64,000 nucleotides of DNA from Plantibacter elymi (nom. nud.) (GCF_900177795.1 NZ_FXWJ01000002.1:496001-560000), one strand, 5' to 3'; counted from the first letter of the stretch, positions 33,176 through 44,047 are shown. The notes: generated by a model from the letters alone, not told the origin. Numbers and translations are program-made.

Positions 33176-34348
33176 TCAGCGCGACATCGGCCGGAGCGAC
33201 GGCAGGCCGAGCCGGGTGCGCAGCAGACGGTGCGCAGCATCGGCGATCCTCGACTCCGGAACCCTCCCGGATCGGACCGCGGCGGCGATGTCGGCCACGA
33301 GCACGGCCGGGTCGACACCGGTCGACGACGGGTCCGCACCGAGGACGTAGAGCAGCATCGTGTTGCCGGCGGCCACGGCGCGGATCGCGTTCTCCGAGGG
33401 GTTCTGGTACTCCGCCAGGCCCGTGTGCTGCAGCATGAGCATGTCGTCGGTGATCGTGATGCCGGTGAAGCCGAGGTCACTCCGGAGTCGCTCGTGCCAG
33501 GCCGCCGACAGCGTCGCCGGTGCGGCGTCGACCGCCGAGTAGACGAGATGGCCGAACATGACGACCTCGGCACCGGCGTCGATACCGGCGACGAACGGCA
33601 GGGCGTCCGTCGCAGCCCAGTCCGCGGCACCGATGGCCGTGGTCGGGACCGTCGAGTGGGAGTCCCCCGGCGCCTGTCCATGGCCGGGGAAGTGCTTCAA
33701 GGTGCTGAGCACCGCACCCCGCTCACCACGGACGGCTGCTGCGACGCGGTCCGCCGACGCGTCCGGTGTCGTCCCGAGGGCACGATCGTAGATGAAGGAG
33801 GCAGGGTCGGCCGTCTCGTCCGCGACGATCCCGAAGTTCACGGAGCAGCCGGCACCCGCGAGCATGGCGGCTCGCCCGCGGAACGCGTCCTCGCTCGCAG
33901 CGGGCGGTTGCGACTTCAAGGTGTCGGCTGCGGCGAAGGCATCCTCGTCGATGCGCCGGAAATCGCCACCCTCCTGGTCGATGCCGATGAGCAGGGGCAA
34001 GGTCGGGTCGGGGCTGAGAGCGCTCGTCACCGCGGGCAGCCCCGCGAGGCCCGGGACGTTGTCGCCCATGATGATGAACCCGCCCGGTCGATACCGCTCG
34101 ACGAACGCGCGGAGCGTGCCCGGGTCGGTACCAGGGACATGGAGCATCAGCATCGATGCGATCCGCTGCTCGAGGGTCATCCTGGCGAGTTCGGCGGCCG
34201 CACGCTGGTCGGCGACAGCCGGAGTCGTGCTCGTGGGACGAATCGGCGGCTTCGGGGATCCGGGCTCCGTGCACCCGGACAAGCCGAGGACGGCACCCGC
34301 CGCCATCGAGGCACCGACCGCCAGAAACCCTCGTCGTCCCAGCTGCAC
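33176..34348 (-). CDS. Lipoprotein glycoside hydrolase family 3 (NagZ-like beta-N-acetylglucosaminidase)
   Basis: A 390-residue GH3 enzyme. The start MQLGRRGFLAVGAS carries a twin-arginine-like motif and a lipobox LSGC (Cys26), so it is a surface lipoprotein. The NagZ signature KHFPGHG (near 220), followed by D-S-H, and the nucleophile Asp in TITDDM (near 300) are present, pointing to cleavage of N-acetylglucosamine from muropeptides. The GTG at 34348 is six bases after TAGAGT, a leaderless pattern. It is divergent from a secreted transglycosylase, a likely partner in cell-wall turnover. Confidence 0.9.
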   Translation of the reverse strand: MQLGRRGFLAVGASMAAGAVLGLSGCTEPGSPKPPIRPTSTTPAVADQRAAAELARMTLEQRIASMLMLHVPGTDPGTLRAFVERYRPGGFIIMGDNVPGLAGLPAVTSALSPDPTLPLLIGIDQEGGDFRRIDEDAFAAADTLKSQPPAASEDAFRGRAAMLAGAGCSVNFGIVADETADPASFIYDRALGTTPDASADRVAAAVRGERGAVLSTLKHFPGHGQAPGDSHSTVPTTAIGAADWAATDALPFVAGIDAGAEVVMFGHLVYSAVDAAPATLSAAWHERLRSDLGFTGITITDDMLMLQHTGLAEYQNPSENAIRAVAAGNTMLLYVLGADPSSTGVDPAVLVADIAAAVRSGRVPESRIADAAHRLLRTRLGLPSLRPMSR

Positions 34349-34354
34349 CGGCCC

Positions 34355-34360
34355 ACTCTA
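34355..34360 (-). promoter_or_regulatory. -10 box for leaderless GH3 lipoprotein transcript
   Basis: TAGAGT on the minus strand, six bases before the GTG at 34348. Confidence 0.5.
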
Positions 34361-34407
34361 GGCTCGGATCTTCCACGCAGGCTGGGCGTCGCCCCGGTGT
34401 GGCAGGA

Positions 34408-34436
34408 GTGACGAATGTGACATCGGCGGCTACACT
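34408..34436 (+). promoter_or_regulatory. Promoter of the secreted transglycosylase gene
   Basis: GTGACG (34408-34413), 17 bases, TACACT (34431-34436). Transcription would start near 34443, downstream of an in-frame GTG at 34440 and 20 bases before the ATG at 34464, which decides the start. Confidence 0.6.
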
Positions 34437-34463
34437 TGCGTGGGTGACAGCCAGGATGGACGC

Positions 34464-35633
34464 ATGCGCAAGCCGCTGACAGCCCTCTCGCCCCGCTCGA
34501 GGGGCGTCTCGCGAGCCGCCGCCCTCGGAGCCGCGCTCGTCATCGCGGTGTCGGTCGCGAGCCCGGCGGTCGCCGTGACCCCCACCTCGTTCCGGACCGC
34601 CGACTACCCGAGCTGGGACGACGTCCAGGCTGCCAAGGCGAACGAATCGACCGCTCAGGCGGAAGCCGACCGGATCGTCTCCCTCCTCGACGGACTGCGC
34701 GACGAATCCGCCAGGCTCGGTGACGAAGCCGTCCGCCAGGGTGCGGCGGCAGGTGAGGCCAAGGCGGCGTTCGACGCGCAGGCCGCCGTCGCCGACACGA
34801 TCAGTGCGCAGGCGACCGCCGCAGCGTCGGCAGCAGCGTCGAGCAAGCGTCAGGCCGGAGCGGTCATCGCGCAGATGACCCGCACCGGCGGCGTCGACCC
34901 GACGCTCTCCCTGGTCCTGTCCGGGGCGGCCGACGACGACCTCCTCTCCAAACTCAGCGCGATCAGCAAGCTGAGCGAGACCTCGGCTCAAGACCTCGCG
35001 TCCGCGACCGCCGCGAGCAACACGGCGACCGCGCTCGCCGAGCAGGCGACGGCGGCCGAGACCGAACGTCAGCGACTCTCGGAGGCGGCGGACGCCAGCT
35101 ACGAGACAGCGCAGTCCGCGAGCGACGCCGCCGACGCGGCGGTCGCCGAACAGCAGGCCAACCGCGACCGGCTGTACCAGCAGCTCGCCGTCCTCAAGAA
35201 CACCACCGCGGCGGTCGAACAGGCCTATGCGCAGAGCCAGGAGGCTATCGCCGCGGAGGAGCAGCGACGCAACGAGGCGACCGGTGGCGAGGGCTCCACG
35301 AGCGCTCCTCCGCCGGACCTCGCGGCCGACCCGGCCGGGGCGAAGGCGTACGCACAGTCCGCGATCGGTGCCTACGGCTGGGGCAGCGGAGAATTCCAGT
35401 GCCTGCTGCAGCTGTGGACCCGGGAGTCGAGTTGGCGCGTCAACGCCTACAACGAGTCCAGCGGCGCCTACGGCATCCCGCAGTCCCTGCCCGGGAGCAA
35501 GATGGCCAGCTCCGGCGACGACTGGCGCACCAATGCGGCGACGCAGATCAACTGGGGCCTGAACTACATCGACAGCCGATACGGCTCCCCTTGCGGCGCG
35601 TGGGCGCACTCGGAAGCGACCAACTGGTACTGA
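34464..35633 (+). CDS. Secreted coiled-coil protein with C-terminal lytic transglycosylase-like domain
   Basis: A 389-residue exported protein. Residues 1-38 form a signal peptide ending near SPAVAV. A long Ala/Glu/Ser-rich coiled coil spans about 55-270, a short linker follows, and the last ~90 residues are an SLT-like domain with the catalytic Glu321 in LLQLWTRESSWRVNA followed by SSGAYGIPQSLPG. This resembles actinobacterial transglycosylases that cleave peptidoglycan glycan strands. The ATG at 34464 was chosen over GTG 34440 on promoter position and AGGA seven bases upstream. Expression and location pair it with the divergent GH3 lipoprotein. Confidence 0.88.
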   Translation: MRKPLTALSPRSRGVSRAAALGAALVIAVSVASPAVAVTPTSFRTADYPSWDDVQAAKANESTAQAEADRIVSLLDGLRDESARLGDEAVRQGAAAGEAKAAFDAQAAVADTISAQATAAASAAASSKRQAGAVIAQMTRTGGVDPTLSLVLSGAADDDLLSKLSAISKLSETSAQDLASATAASNTATALAEQATAAETERQRLSEAADASYETAQSASDAADAAVAEQQANRDRLYQQLAVLKNTTAAVEQAYAQSQEAIAAEEQRRNEATGGEGSTSAPPPDLAADPAGAKAYAQSAIGAYGWGSGEFQCLLQLWTRESSWRVNAYNESSGAYGIPQSLPGSKMASSGDDWRTNAATQINWGLNYIDSRYGSPCGAWAHSEATNWY

Positions 35634-35642
35634 CGCCCCGTC

Positions 35643-36509
35643 TCAACCGACCTGGGCCGCGCCGAGATTCGTCCCGGCCACCGCCAGCACCACGGTGACG
35701 AGCAGGGCGGCTCCGATGATCAGTCGGAACAGCAGACGGTCCGGCGTTCGGGTTCCGACGAGCACGAGCCCCCACACGACGAGCGCGAGGACACCGACGG
35801 CGCCCAGCACCCCGACGATCGGCGGTGCGGTCGGCTTGCCGACGAAGATCCCGCTCTGTCCGAGGACGGCGACCACACCTGAGACGCCGAGGGCGACGAA
35901 GGCCGTCCGACCGGCGGTCCGCGCGCCGAGCCGGTGCGGCAGACCGCGGATGCCGGTCCGCAGGTCGTCCTCAAGATCGGGCAGGGCGTTCGTGAAGTGG
36001 ATCGCCACACCGAACAGTCCACCGACGGCGAGCGTCCACGCGGCCGGCACGACCGGAGGGACGGCAGCGAAGGTGACCACGGCGGGCAGTGCGCCGAACC
36101 CCACGATGAACGGGACGACCGACCAGGCCGTCGCCTTGAGACCCAGGTTGTAGGCCCATCCGCAGACGAGGAAGAGCAGGTGCGCGGCCGCCGACGCCCA
36201 GCCGAGGGATGCCGAGAGCGGAATGCTCGCCGCACCGGCCAGGAGTGCCGCCGCCCGGACTGCCGAGACGCTGAGGTCGCCGCGTGCGACCGGTTTGTCC
36301 TGCCGTCCCGAGCGACGATCGCGTCTGGCGTCGAGCCAGTCGTTGGACCAGCCGATGGAGAGTTGCCCGACGAACACCACCACGGCGAGCAGGGCCGTTC
36401 GGAGGGGTGGCAGCCCGACGGCCGATCCGAGCACGACGGCGAGCACGGTCACCGCGACGGTCGGCCCGGGATGCGAGGACGCGAACAGACGACGGACCAT
36501 GGAGAACAC
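35643..36509 (-). CDS. UbiA-family prenyltransferase
   Basis: A 288-residue membrane prenyltransferase. The first Asp motif is NDWLDARRD at residues 56-64 and the second DLEDD at 178-182; about eight helices are predicted. It should transfer a polyprenyl group from a diphosphate to an aromatic or other acceptor. MenA, UbiA and digeranylgeranylglyceryl synthases share this fold; the sequence does not name the acceptor. The GTG at 36509 lies six bases after TAAGCT, so the mRNA is probably leaderless (an ATG at 36500 is the alternative). It is divergent from the type III polyketide synthase with a 46-base shared promoter. Confidence 0.9.
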   Translation of the reverse strand: MFSMVRRLFASSHPGPTVAVTVLAVVLGSAVGLPPLRTALLAVVVFVGQLSIGWSNDWLDARRDRRSGRQDKPVARGDLSVSAVRAAALLAGAASIPLSASLGWASAAAHLLFLVCGWAYNLGLKATAWSVVPFIVGFGALPAVVTFAAVPPVVPAAWTLAVGGLFGVAIHFTNALPDLEDDLRTGIRGLPHRLGARTAGRTAFVALGVSGVVAVLGQSGIFVGKPTAPPIVGVLGAVGVLALVVWGLVLVGTRTPDRLLFRLIIGAALLVTVVLAVAGTNLGAAQVG

Positions 36510-36515
36510 CGCCTC

Positions 36516-36550
36516 AGCTTAGGGTGACACCCGGGCCACGGCGGTACACT
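36516..36550. promoter_or_regulatory. Divergent promoters of the prenyltransferase and polyketide synthase genes, with central palindrome
   Basis: TAAGCT (36516-36521, minus) is six bases before the UbiA GTG, and TACACT (36545-36550, plus) five bases before the synthase ATG, so both mRNAs are probably leaderless. Between them lies GGGTG-A-CACCC (36522-36532), a perfect dyad adjoining the UbiA -10 box. One bound regulator could control both directions. Good -35 boxes are not visible. Confidence 0.55.
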
Positions 36551-36555
36551 GCAGC

Positions 36556-37683
36556 ATGACCGTCTCCGTGAGGGCGATCGGCGTGGCCGTTCCTCAGACC
36601 ATCCTTCATCAAGACGAGATCAGGGATGTGTTCCGCGACCAACCCGGGCGGACCCGGCTCGCCCAGCGTCTCATCGGTGCCGCCTTCGACGCGTCCGCAA
36701 TCGACACCAGGCACACCGTCATCGACGCCTTCGACCACGAGGTCGAGACGACCACGGCCGCCTTCTACGACGCGGCGCAGCGGCAGGTGCTCTCCCCGCC
36801 CACCGGCGTGCGGAACGACGCCTACATCGAGCATGCTCCTCCGCTGCTCCTGGAGGCCGCACGGCGGGCATTGGACGCAGCCCCCGGTCTGACGGCGGCG
36901 GACGTCACCCACGTCGTGACCGCCTCCTGCACCGGGTTCTTCGCGCCCGGCCCGGAATACCTCCTCGTGCGCGACCTCGGGCTCGACCCGGGCACGGAGC
37001 GCTACCACCTGGGCTTCCAGGGGTGTTTCGCCGCGTTCCCCGCCCTTCGCGCCGCAGAGGCGTTCTGCACAGCCGACCCCGACGCCGTCGTCCTCGTGGT
37101 CTGCATCGAGCTCTGCTCCATCCATCTCCGTTCCTCCGACGACCCCGATGTGATCCTCGGTTCATCCGTGTTCGCCGACGGTGCCGCGGCTGCCGTCGTG
37201 ACCGGTCGGGACACCGGTTCCTCCGCGCCCGTGCTCGAGTTCGACGGCTGGTCCACCGCGCTCGTGCCGGACGGCGAGACGGAGATGGCCTGGACGATCG
37301 GCGATCACGGGTTCGAGATGGTGCTGAGCGGCGCGGTGCCCAAGCTGATCGGCGAGCACCTCGAGATCGCCCTCCGCCCACTCCTCGCCGCAGCCGACGA
37401 CGCCCCGGTCTCATCGATCGACCGCTGGGCGATCCATCCCGGTGGCCGGAGCATCCTCGACCGGGTCCAGCGCGGATTCGGACTCGACGACGAACTGCTG
37501 GCTCCGTCACGGACGGTGCTGCGCGAGTACGGCAACATGTCGAGCGCGACCGTGCTCTTCATCCTGCAGCGCCTCCTCGACGATGCGTCGGCCGACGCCG
37601 AGGAACGGGTGTGCGCCCTCGCCTTCGGTCCGGGACTGACGATCGAGAGCGCGCTGCTCCGGCTCCGGGCCGGCCGACCCTGA
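36556..37683 (+). CDS. Type III polyketide synthase (chalcone/alkylresorcinol synthase-like)
   Basis: A 375-residue ketosynthase homodimer-type enzyme. The catalytic triad is visible: Cys157 in GFQGCFAAFPAL, His294 in WAIHPGGRSILD and Asn327 in EYGNMSSATVLF. Length is typical. It condenses malonyl-CoA onto an acyl-CoA starter; alkylpyrone, alkylresorcinol or naphthalene products are all possible. The ATG at 36556 is five bases after a TACACT box. The methyltransferase start overlaps its stop by one base. Confidence 0.94.
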   Translation: MTVSVRAIGVAVPQTILHQDEIRDVFRDQPGRTRLAQRLIGAAFDASAIDTRHTVIDAFDHEVETTTAAFYDAAQRQVLSPPTGVRNDAYIEHAPPLLLEAARRALDAAPGLTAADVTHVVTASCTGFFAPGPEYLLVRDLGLDPGTERYHLGFQGCFAAFPALRAAEAFCTADPDAVVLVVCIELCSIHLRSSDDPDVILGSSVFADGAAAAVVTGRDTGSSAPVLEFDGWSTALVPDGETEMAWTIGDHGFEMVLSGAVPKLIGEHLEIALRPLLAAADDAPVSSIDRWAIHPGGRSILDRVQRGFGLDDELLAPSRTVLREYGNMSSATVLFILQRLLDDASADAEERVCALAFGPGLTIESALLRLRAGRP

Positions 37684-38399
37684 TGCTGCCCGACCTCGGC
37701 CGCCGTGCGACGGATCTCCTCGAACTGATGGACGATCCCGACTGCGATCCCGCGCTGCTGGACGCGACCTACGCCAGGTTCGCGACGGTGAACCGGCTCG
37801 TCTCGGGCTGGCGTGGCCTGTACCGGTCGCGCATCCGTCCACTCCTCGACCCCTCCCGGACCACGACGATCCTCGACATCGGCTTCGGTGGTGGCGATGT
37901 CGCCGTGGCCATCGCTGATTGGGCGCAGGCCGACCATCTCCCCGTGCAGGTGGTGGGGATCGATCCCGACGAGCGGTCCGTGGCCTTCGCCCGTCGCCGA
38001 TACCCCGATGGCCCCGTCGCCTTCCGCCCGGCGCACAGCAGCGACCTCGTCGCCGCAGGCGAGGCGGCCGACATCGTCCTGTCCAACCACGTGCTCCACC
38101 ACCTCGATCCCGCGGGACTGTCGGGCTTGCTCACCGACAGTTCGCGGATCGCCCGACGACTCGTCCTGCACAGCGACCTCGAGCGCAACCGGCTCGCGTA
38201 CGCGGTCTACGGTCTCGCCACCCGTGCAGGGCGACGGCGCTCCTTCCTCCACGTCGACGGCCTCCGTTCGATCCGTCGCAGCTATCGCCAGGAGGAGCTG
38301 CAGCGCGTCGTGCCGAACGACTGGATCGTCGAGCGCCGGTTCCCCATGCGACTCCTGCTGTCACAGGGCGTCCCGTCGGCAGCGGAGGGCCCCCGATGA
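37683..38399 (+). CDS. Class I SAM-dependent methyltransferase
   Basis: A 238-residue methyltransferase. Motif I is ILDIGFGGGD at residues 63-72, the acidic ribose-binding residue follows in VVGIDPDERS, and LSNHVLHHLDP is motif IV-like. It is coupled to the polyketide synthase (TGATG) and to the monooxygenase (ATGA), so it very likely methylates the polyketide or its hydroxylated, prenylated derivative. Small O- or C-methylation cannot be distinguished from sequence. Confidence 0.9.
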   Translation: MLPDLGRRATDLLELMDDPDCDPALLDATYARFATVNRLVSGWRGLYRSRIRPLLDPSRTTTILDIGFGGGDVAVAIADWAQADHLPVQVVGIDPDERSVAFARRRYPDGPVAFRPAHSSDLVAAGEAADIVLSNHVLHHLDPAGLSGLLTDSSRIARRLVLHSDLERNRLAYAVYGLATRAGRRRSFLHVDGLRSIRRSYRQEELQRVVPNDWIVERRFPMRLLLSQGVPSAAEGPR

Positions 38400-39553
38400 C
38401 CGAGGTGCTCGTCATCGGGGGCGGACCGGTCGGTCTCGTGACGGCGATCCTCCTCGCTCAGGCCGGCGTCGACGTGACCGTCTGGGAGCGACGGTCGGAC
38501 TCCCCCTCCGGCACCCGGGCGATCGGGATCCACCCGCCGTCGCTCGACCTGTTCGAGGAGCTCGGCGTCCTCGACGAGATCCGCCGCGACGCGGTCCGGA
38601 TCGACCAGGGCGAAGCCTGGAACGCGGGACGACGCCTCGGGTCGGTCGTGTTCAGCGATCGGCCCGTCCCACACCCGTATGTCGCCGCGCTCGAGCAATG
38701 GCGGACCGAACGGATCCTCCGTGCTCGACTCGAAGCCGTCGCGCCGGGATCGCTCCGGACGGGGACGAGCTGTACGCGGTTGACCCCGGCAGAGGACGGG
38801 GTCCTCGTGTCCGGCGGTGACGCCGATGGAACGGTGAGTACCCGCGCAGCCGTCGTGGTCGTCGCAGCAGGAGGACGCGCCACCGTCGCCGGGATGCAGG
38901 CTCCGGGGCCCGTGCACCGATATCGGGACCGGTACCTCATGGGCGACGTCGCGGATCGGAGTGGGGCCGGTTCCATCGCCAGGGTGCACCTGCACCACCG
39001 AGGCGTGGTCGAGTCCTTCCCGCTCCCCCACGGCATGCGACGGTACGTCGTTCACACCGGGTATTCAAACGATCAGGACGCGGCCCGCCCGGACCCCACC
39101 GCGTCCGACCTCGCGTCCCTCGTCGCCGCCCGCACCGGCGACGACGTGGATCCGGCGACGAACACCATGCTCAGCGCGTTCGGCGTGCTTCGTCGACGAC
39201 GGAGGCGCGTGGTCGACGGTCGGGTCGTCTATCTGGGCGACGCCGCCCACGAGATCAGCCCGATCGGCGGCCAGGGCATGAACCTGGGCTGGTCCGATGC
39301 ACGGGTCTTCGCGCCACTGATCGTCGGCATGACCAGCGGGCACCGCTCGACACGGCGGGACGTGGCCGCGGCCGTCTCCCGTCAACAGCGCGCGATCCGT
39401 CGGGCCTCATGGCAGGCGGAGCTCAACATGCGCCTGGGGCGTCCGTTGCCGGGCCCGCTCGTCGGGGTGCGGGACCTCGCGCTGCGGACTGCACTCAACG
39501 GCCCCGCGATGCCGATCCTCGCCGACGCCTACACGATGCGCTGGCTGCGCTGA
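38396..39553 (+). CDS. FAD-dependent monooxygenase (aromatic hydroxylase type)
   Basis: A 385-residue group A flavoprotein. The dinucleotide fold starts MTEVLVIGGGPVGLVTAILLAQAG with an acidic WERR strand end. The second FAD motif is VVYLGDAAHEISPIGGQGMNLGWSDA near 280-300. Such enzymes hydroxylate phenols. The gene follows the methyltransferase with a four-base overlap, completing a synthase-methyltransferase-hydroxylase operon. The stop lies 21 bases from the convergent exporter gene, and I see no terminator between them. Confidence 0.92.
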   Translation: MTEVLVIGGGPVGLVTAILLAQAGVDVTVWERRSDSPSGTRAIGIHPPSLDLFEELGVLDEIRRDAVRIDQGEAWNAGRRLGSVVFSDRPVPHPYVAALEQWRTERILRARLEAVAPGSLRTGTSCTRLTPAEDGVLVSGGDADGTVSTRAAVVVVAAGGRATVAGMQAPGPVHRYRDRYLMGDVADRSGAGSIARVHLHHRGVVESFPLPHGMRRYVVHTGYSNDQDAARPDPTASDLASLVAARTGDDVDPATNTMLSAFGVLRRRRRRVVDGRVVYLGDAAHEISPIGGQGMNLGWSDARVFAPLIVGMTSGHRSTRRDVAAAVSRQQRAIRRASWQAELNMRLGRPLPGPLVGVRDLALRTALNGPAMPILADAYTMRWLR

Positions 39554-39574
39554 CGCCGTCGGAGGTCGTGCGTC

Positions 39575-42055
<2,481 letters not shown>

Positions 42056-42092
42056 CCTCAGGGTCTCGCCCAACACAGAGTCGTAACAACGC

Positions 42093-42130
42093 AGAAGTCC
42101 CCGTCAGCTGTTCGGCTGACGGGGACTTCT
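42093..42130. terminator. Terminator hairpin between aldo/keto reductase gene and tRNA-Ala
   Basis: A perfect 16-bp stem, AGAAGTCCCCGTCAGC (42093-42108) and its complement (42115-42130), with a six-base loop. It lies 12 bases from the 3' end of the convergent tRNA gene and can serve both. No U-run. Confidence 0.85.
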
Positions 42131-42141
42131 CGATGTTCGGG

Positions 42142-42214
42142 TGGATCTGAGGGGACTCGAACCCCTGACCCCCTGCATGCCATGCAGGTGCGCTACCAGC
42201 TGCGCCACAGACCC
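42142..42214 (-). tRNA. tRNA-Ala (anticodon GGC)
   Basis: The minus strand gives a 73-base cloverleaf. Acceptor stem GGGTCTG pairs with CAGATCC, D arm with GCGCAGCTGGTAGCGC, anticodon loop ATGGCAT with GGC at 34-36, and T arm AGGGGTTCGAGTCCCCT. The discriminator is A and CCA is not encoded. GGC reads the GCC codon, the most used Ala codon in this DNA. It is the last gene of the leftward rplU-rsfS series. Confidence 0.95.
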
Positions 42215-42217
42215 GTA

Positions 42218-42260
42218 TTCAACTTGCTTGCCCCTGCTGTTTCAGCGGAAGCAACTTGAA
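42218..42260 (-). repeat. Inverted repeat between rsfS and tRNA-Ala
   Basis: TTCAACTTGCTT (42218-42229) faces AAGCAACTTGAA (42249-42260); 11 of 12 positions pair, and the 19-base loop holds a further CTGCTG/CAGCGG-like pairing. It lies 3 bases before the tRNA 5' end and about 60 bases after rsfS. It could be a processing hairpin or a terminator for rsfS. The rest of the 107-base gap is AT-richer than its surroundings. Confidence 0.5.
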
Positions 42261-42321
42261 TAGGTTACTACATCTTGAGAGCAGTTGTGACCACTTTCGG
42301 TGCTCGGCACCGACGGGATGG

Positions 42322-42699
42322 TCAGTTCGCGGGCTGCGGTGCGGACGAGACCAGCGGAATCACCGGGCAGTCCTTCCACAGACGCTCCAGCGAATAGTAC
42401 ATCCGCTCCTCCTCGTGGAAGACGTGGACGACGACCTCGCCGAAGTCGAGCAGGATCCACCGCCCCTCGGACTTGCCTTCGCGTCGCAGCGTCTTCACGC
42501 CGCTCGCGTTCAGGCGGTCCTCGACCTCGCCGGCGATGGCGACGACGTTGCGCTCACTCCGACCGGTGACGAGGAGGAAGGCGTCGACGAACGGCAACGG
42601 ACCGGAGACGTCGAGTGCGACGAGATCCTCGCCGCCCTTGGACTCGGCTGCGGTCGCTGCGAGCTGGACGGCGTCCAGTGTGGTGTCGGACAGGGTCAT
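42322..42699 (-). CDS. rsfS: Ribosomal silencing factor RsfS
   Basis: A 125-residue RsfS/DUF143 (Iojap) protein that binds L14 and blocks subunit joining during starvation. Conserved blocks are DVSGPLPFVDAFLLVTG, GWILLDFGEVVVHVFHEEERMYYSLERLW. It follows a 55-base gap after the alanine-rich gene; AGGAG lies eight bases before its ATG. The nadD-rsfS linkage is widespread; here a tail-anchored protein is inserted between them. Confidence 0.96.
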   Translation of the reverse strand: MTLSDTTLDAVQLAATAAESKGGEDLVALDVSGPLPFVDAFLLVTGRSERNVVAIAGEVEDRLNASGVKTLRREGKSEGRWILLDFGEVVVHVFHEEERMYYSLERLWKDCPVIPLVSSAPQPAN

Positions 42700-42754
42700 G
42701 TGGTGTACTCCTCTGGCGATCGCATGGTGCGCGATCGGATGAATGCCGGCAGGG

Positions 42755-44047
42755 CTAGAACGCTCCGCCGAAGAAACCGATGATGAGCACCGCGATCACG
42801 CCGGCGGCGAGCACCGCGGCGGCGATCGCGAGCGTCATCAGCAGCTTGTTGCTCTGATTGGTGGTGGCCGGGACGACGTCGCGGGTGGAACCGTGGCTAC
42901 TGACCGCGCGGCTGGCAGCGACCGGGGACGCTGCAGTGACCGAGGCCGGCAGCTCGTCGCCCTCGATGAGTCGGTCGATCCCTGCACCGTCGAAGTGGTT
43001 CGGGTCTTGACCGGCAGAACCCAGTCCGCGGGGCAGATCGATGGTTCCGGTGATGAGGATCTCGCCCGTGGAGTTGGACGTGGCGCCCGCCTCAGCCTGC
43101 GCCGGAGCGACGGGGATGATGAGCGAGCTCGTGGTGATCTGCCCCGTGCTCGTCATGCCGCTTCCGAGGAGGTCCTCGAACGCGACCTCCTTGTCGGCCT
43201 GCGAAGCCTTCTCGGCTTCGAGTGCCGCCACGAGCATGGAGTCGCGCCCGAACCCCTTCGACAGGGTCGATGCAGGGTCCTCGGAGATGTCGTCGCGGTC
43301 CGAGACGTCGAAAAGCGAACCGGTGGCCACCGGCGCCGCAGCGGCGGGAGTCACGGGAGGCGTCGGCGCCTCGGCGGACCGGGCCTTGGCTGCGCGCTCG
43401 TCGGCGGCGGCCCGCTCAGCGGCCTTGCGTTCAGCCGCCTTGCGTTCGGCGGCCTGGCGTTCTGCGGCCTGCTGTTCTTCCGCCTTGCGCTCGGCGGCCT
43501 GGCGCTGCTCGGCCTGCTTGCTGGCCTCGGCTTCGCGGCGCTCCTGCTCAGCTGCAGCGGCAGCCTTGGCGTCCGCTTCCTGCTGCGCGAGCTTTGCGGC
43601 CTGCTGACGGGCCGCCTTGTTCTGCTTCTGAGGCGGAGCGACCACCTGATCGGGCGTCCGCGGCGGCAGGGCTACCGAGGGGACCGGCTGCTCGACCGGA
43701 GGAGCGACCGGCGCTGCCGGGGAGCCCACCTGCTCGATCGAGCCGGTGCGCTCGAGTTCTCGCAACTGACGGCGCGTGAGTCCACCGGTCGGTGCCGGAG
43801 CAGGTGCCCCGGATGCCGGAGCGCTCGACGACGGCGCGGGTGACGTGGACGCAGGTGTCGGAGCGCTCTCATCGCGCGACGTGGTCTGCTCGGGGATCGC
43901 TCCCCCGGCGACGGGATCGGATGTCGAGGCGCGTCGTTTCCGTGGCGCAGCAGCGTCCGTCGTCGCTTCGTCAGCGGACGTCGACGGCTGCTGGCTCGCT
44001 CGAGCCTGTCGCCTGGTCAGGGGCGCATCCTCTGGCAACGCGGTCAT
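42755..44047 (-). CDS. Alanine-rich, coiled-coil, tail-anchored membrane protein, unknown function
   Basis: A 430-residue protein with no catalytic domain I recognise. It has LTRRQ motifs at residues 10-14 and 90-94, Pro/Ala/Ser-rich linkers, and a highly charged coiled coil at about 144-226 built on repeated AAER/AAERK units. A Ser/Thr/Gly-rich region follows, with a single C-terminal helix (about 402-427), so it is probably inserted tail-first with its bulk in the cytoplasm. The ATG at 44047 overlaps the nadD stop by four bases. The place between nadD and rsfS suggests a conserved but unnamed function. Confidence 0.75.
   Translation of the reverse strand: MTALPEDAPLTRRQARASQQPSTSADEATTDAAAPRKRRASTSDPVAGGAIPEQTTSRDESAPTPASTSPAPSSSAPASGAPAPAPTGGLTRRQLRELERTGSIEQVGSPAAPVAPPVEQPVPSVALPPRTPDQVVAPPQKQNKAARQQAAKLAQQEADAKAAAAAEQERREAEASKQAEQRQAAERKAEEQQAAERQAAERKAAERKAAERAAADERAAKARSAEAPTPPVTPAAAAPVATGSLFDVSDRDDISEDPASTLSKGFGRDSMLVAALEAEKASQADKEVAFEDLLGSGMTSTGQITTSSLIIPVAPAQAEAGATSNSTGEILITGTIDLPRGLGSAGQDPNHFDGAGIDRLIEGDELPASVTAASPVAASRAVSSHGSTRDVVPATTNQSNKLLMTLAIAAAVLAAGVIAVLIIGFFGGAF

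Noticed and set aside
36556-37683. Reading the ketosynthase as FabH or HMG-CoA synthase.
   Set aside because: The spacing of the Cys, His and Asn and the GNMSSAT block fit type III polyketide synthases better.
43370-43620. Repeated AAER-coding bases as a tandem DNA repeat or CRISPR-like array.
   Set aside because: The periodicity comes from the coiled-coil protein sequence; codons vary and there are no spacers.
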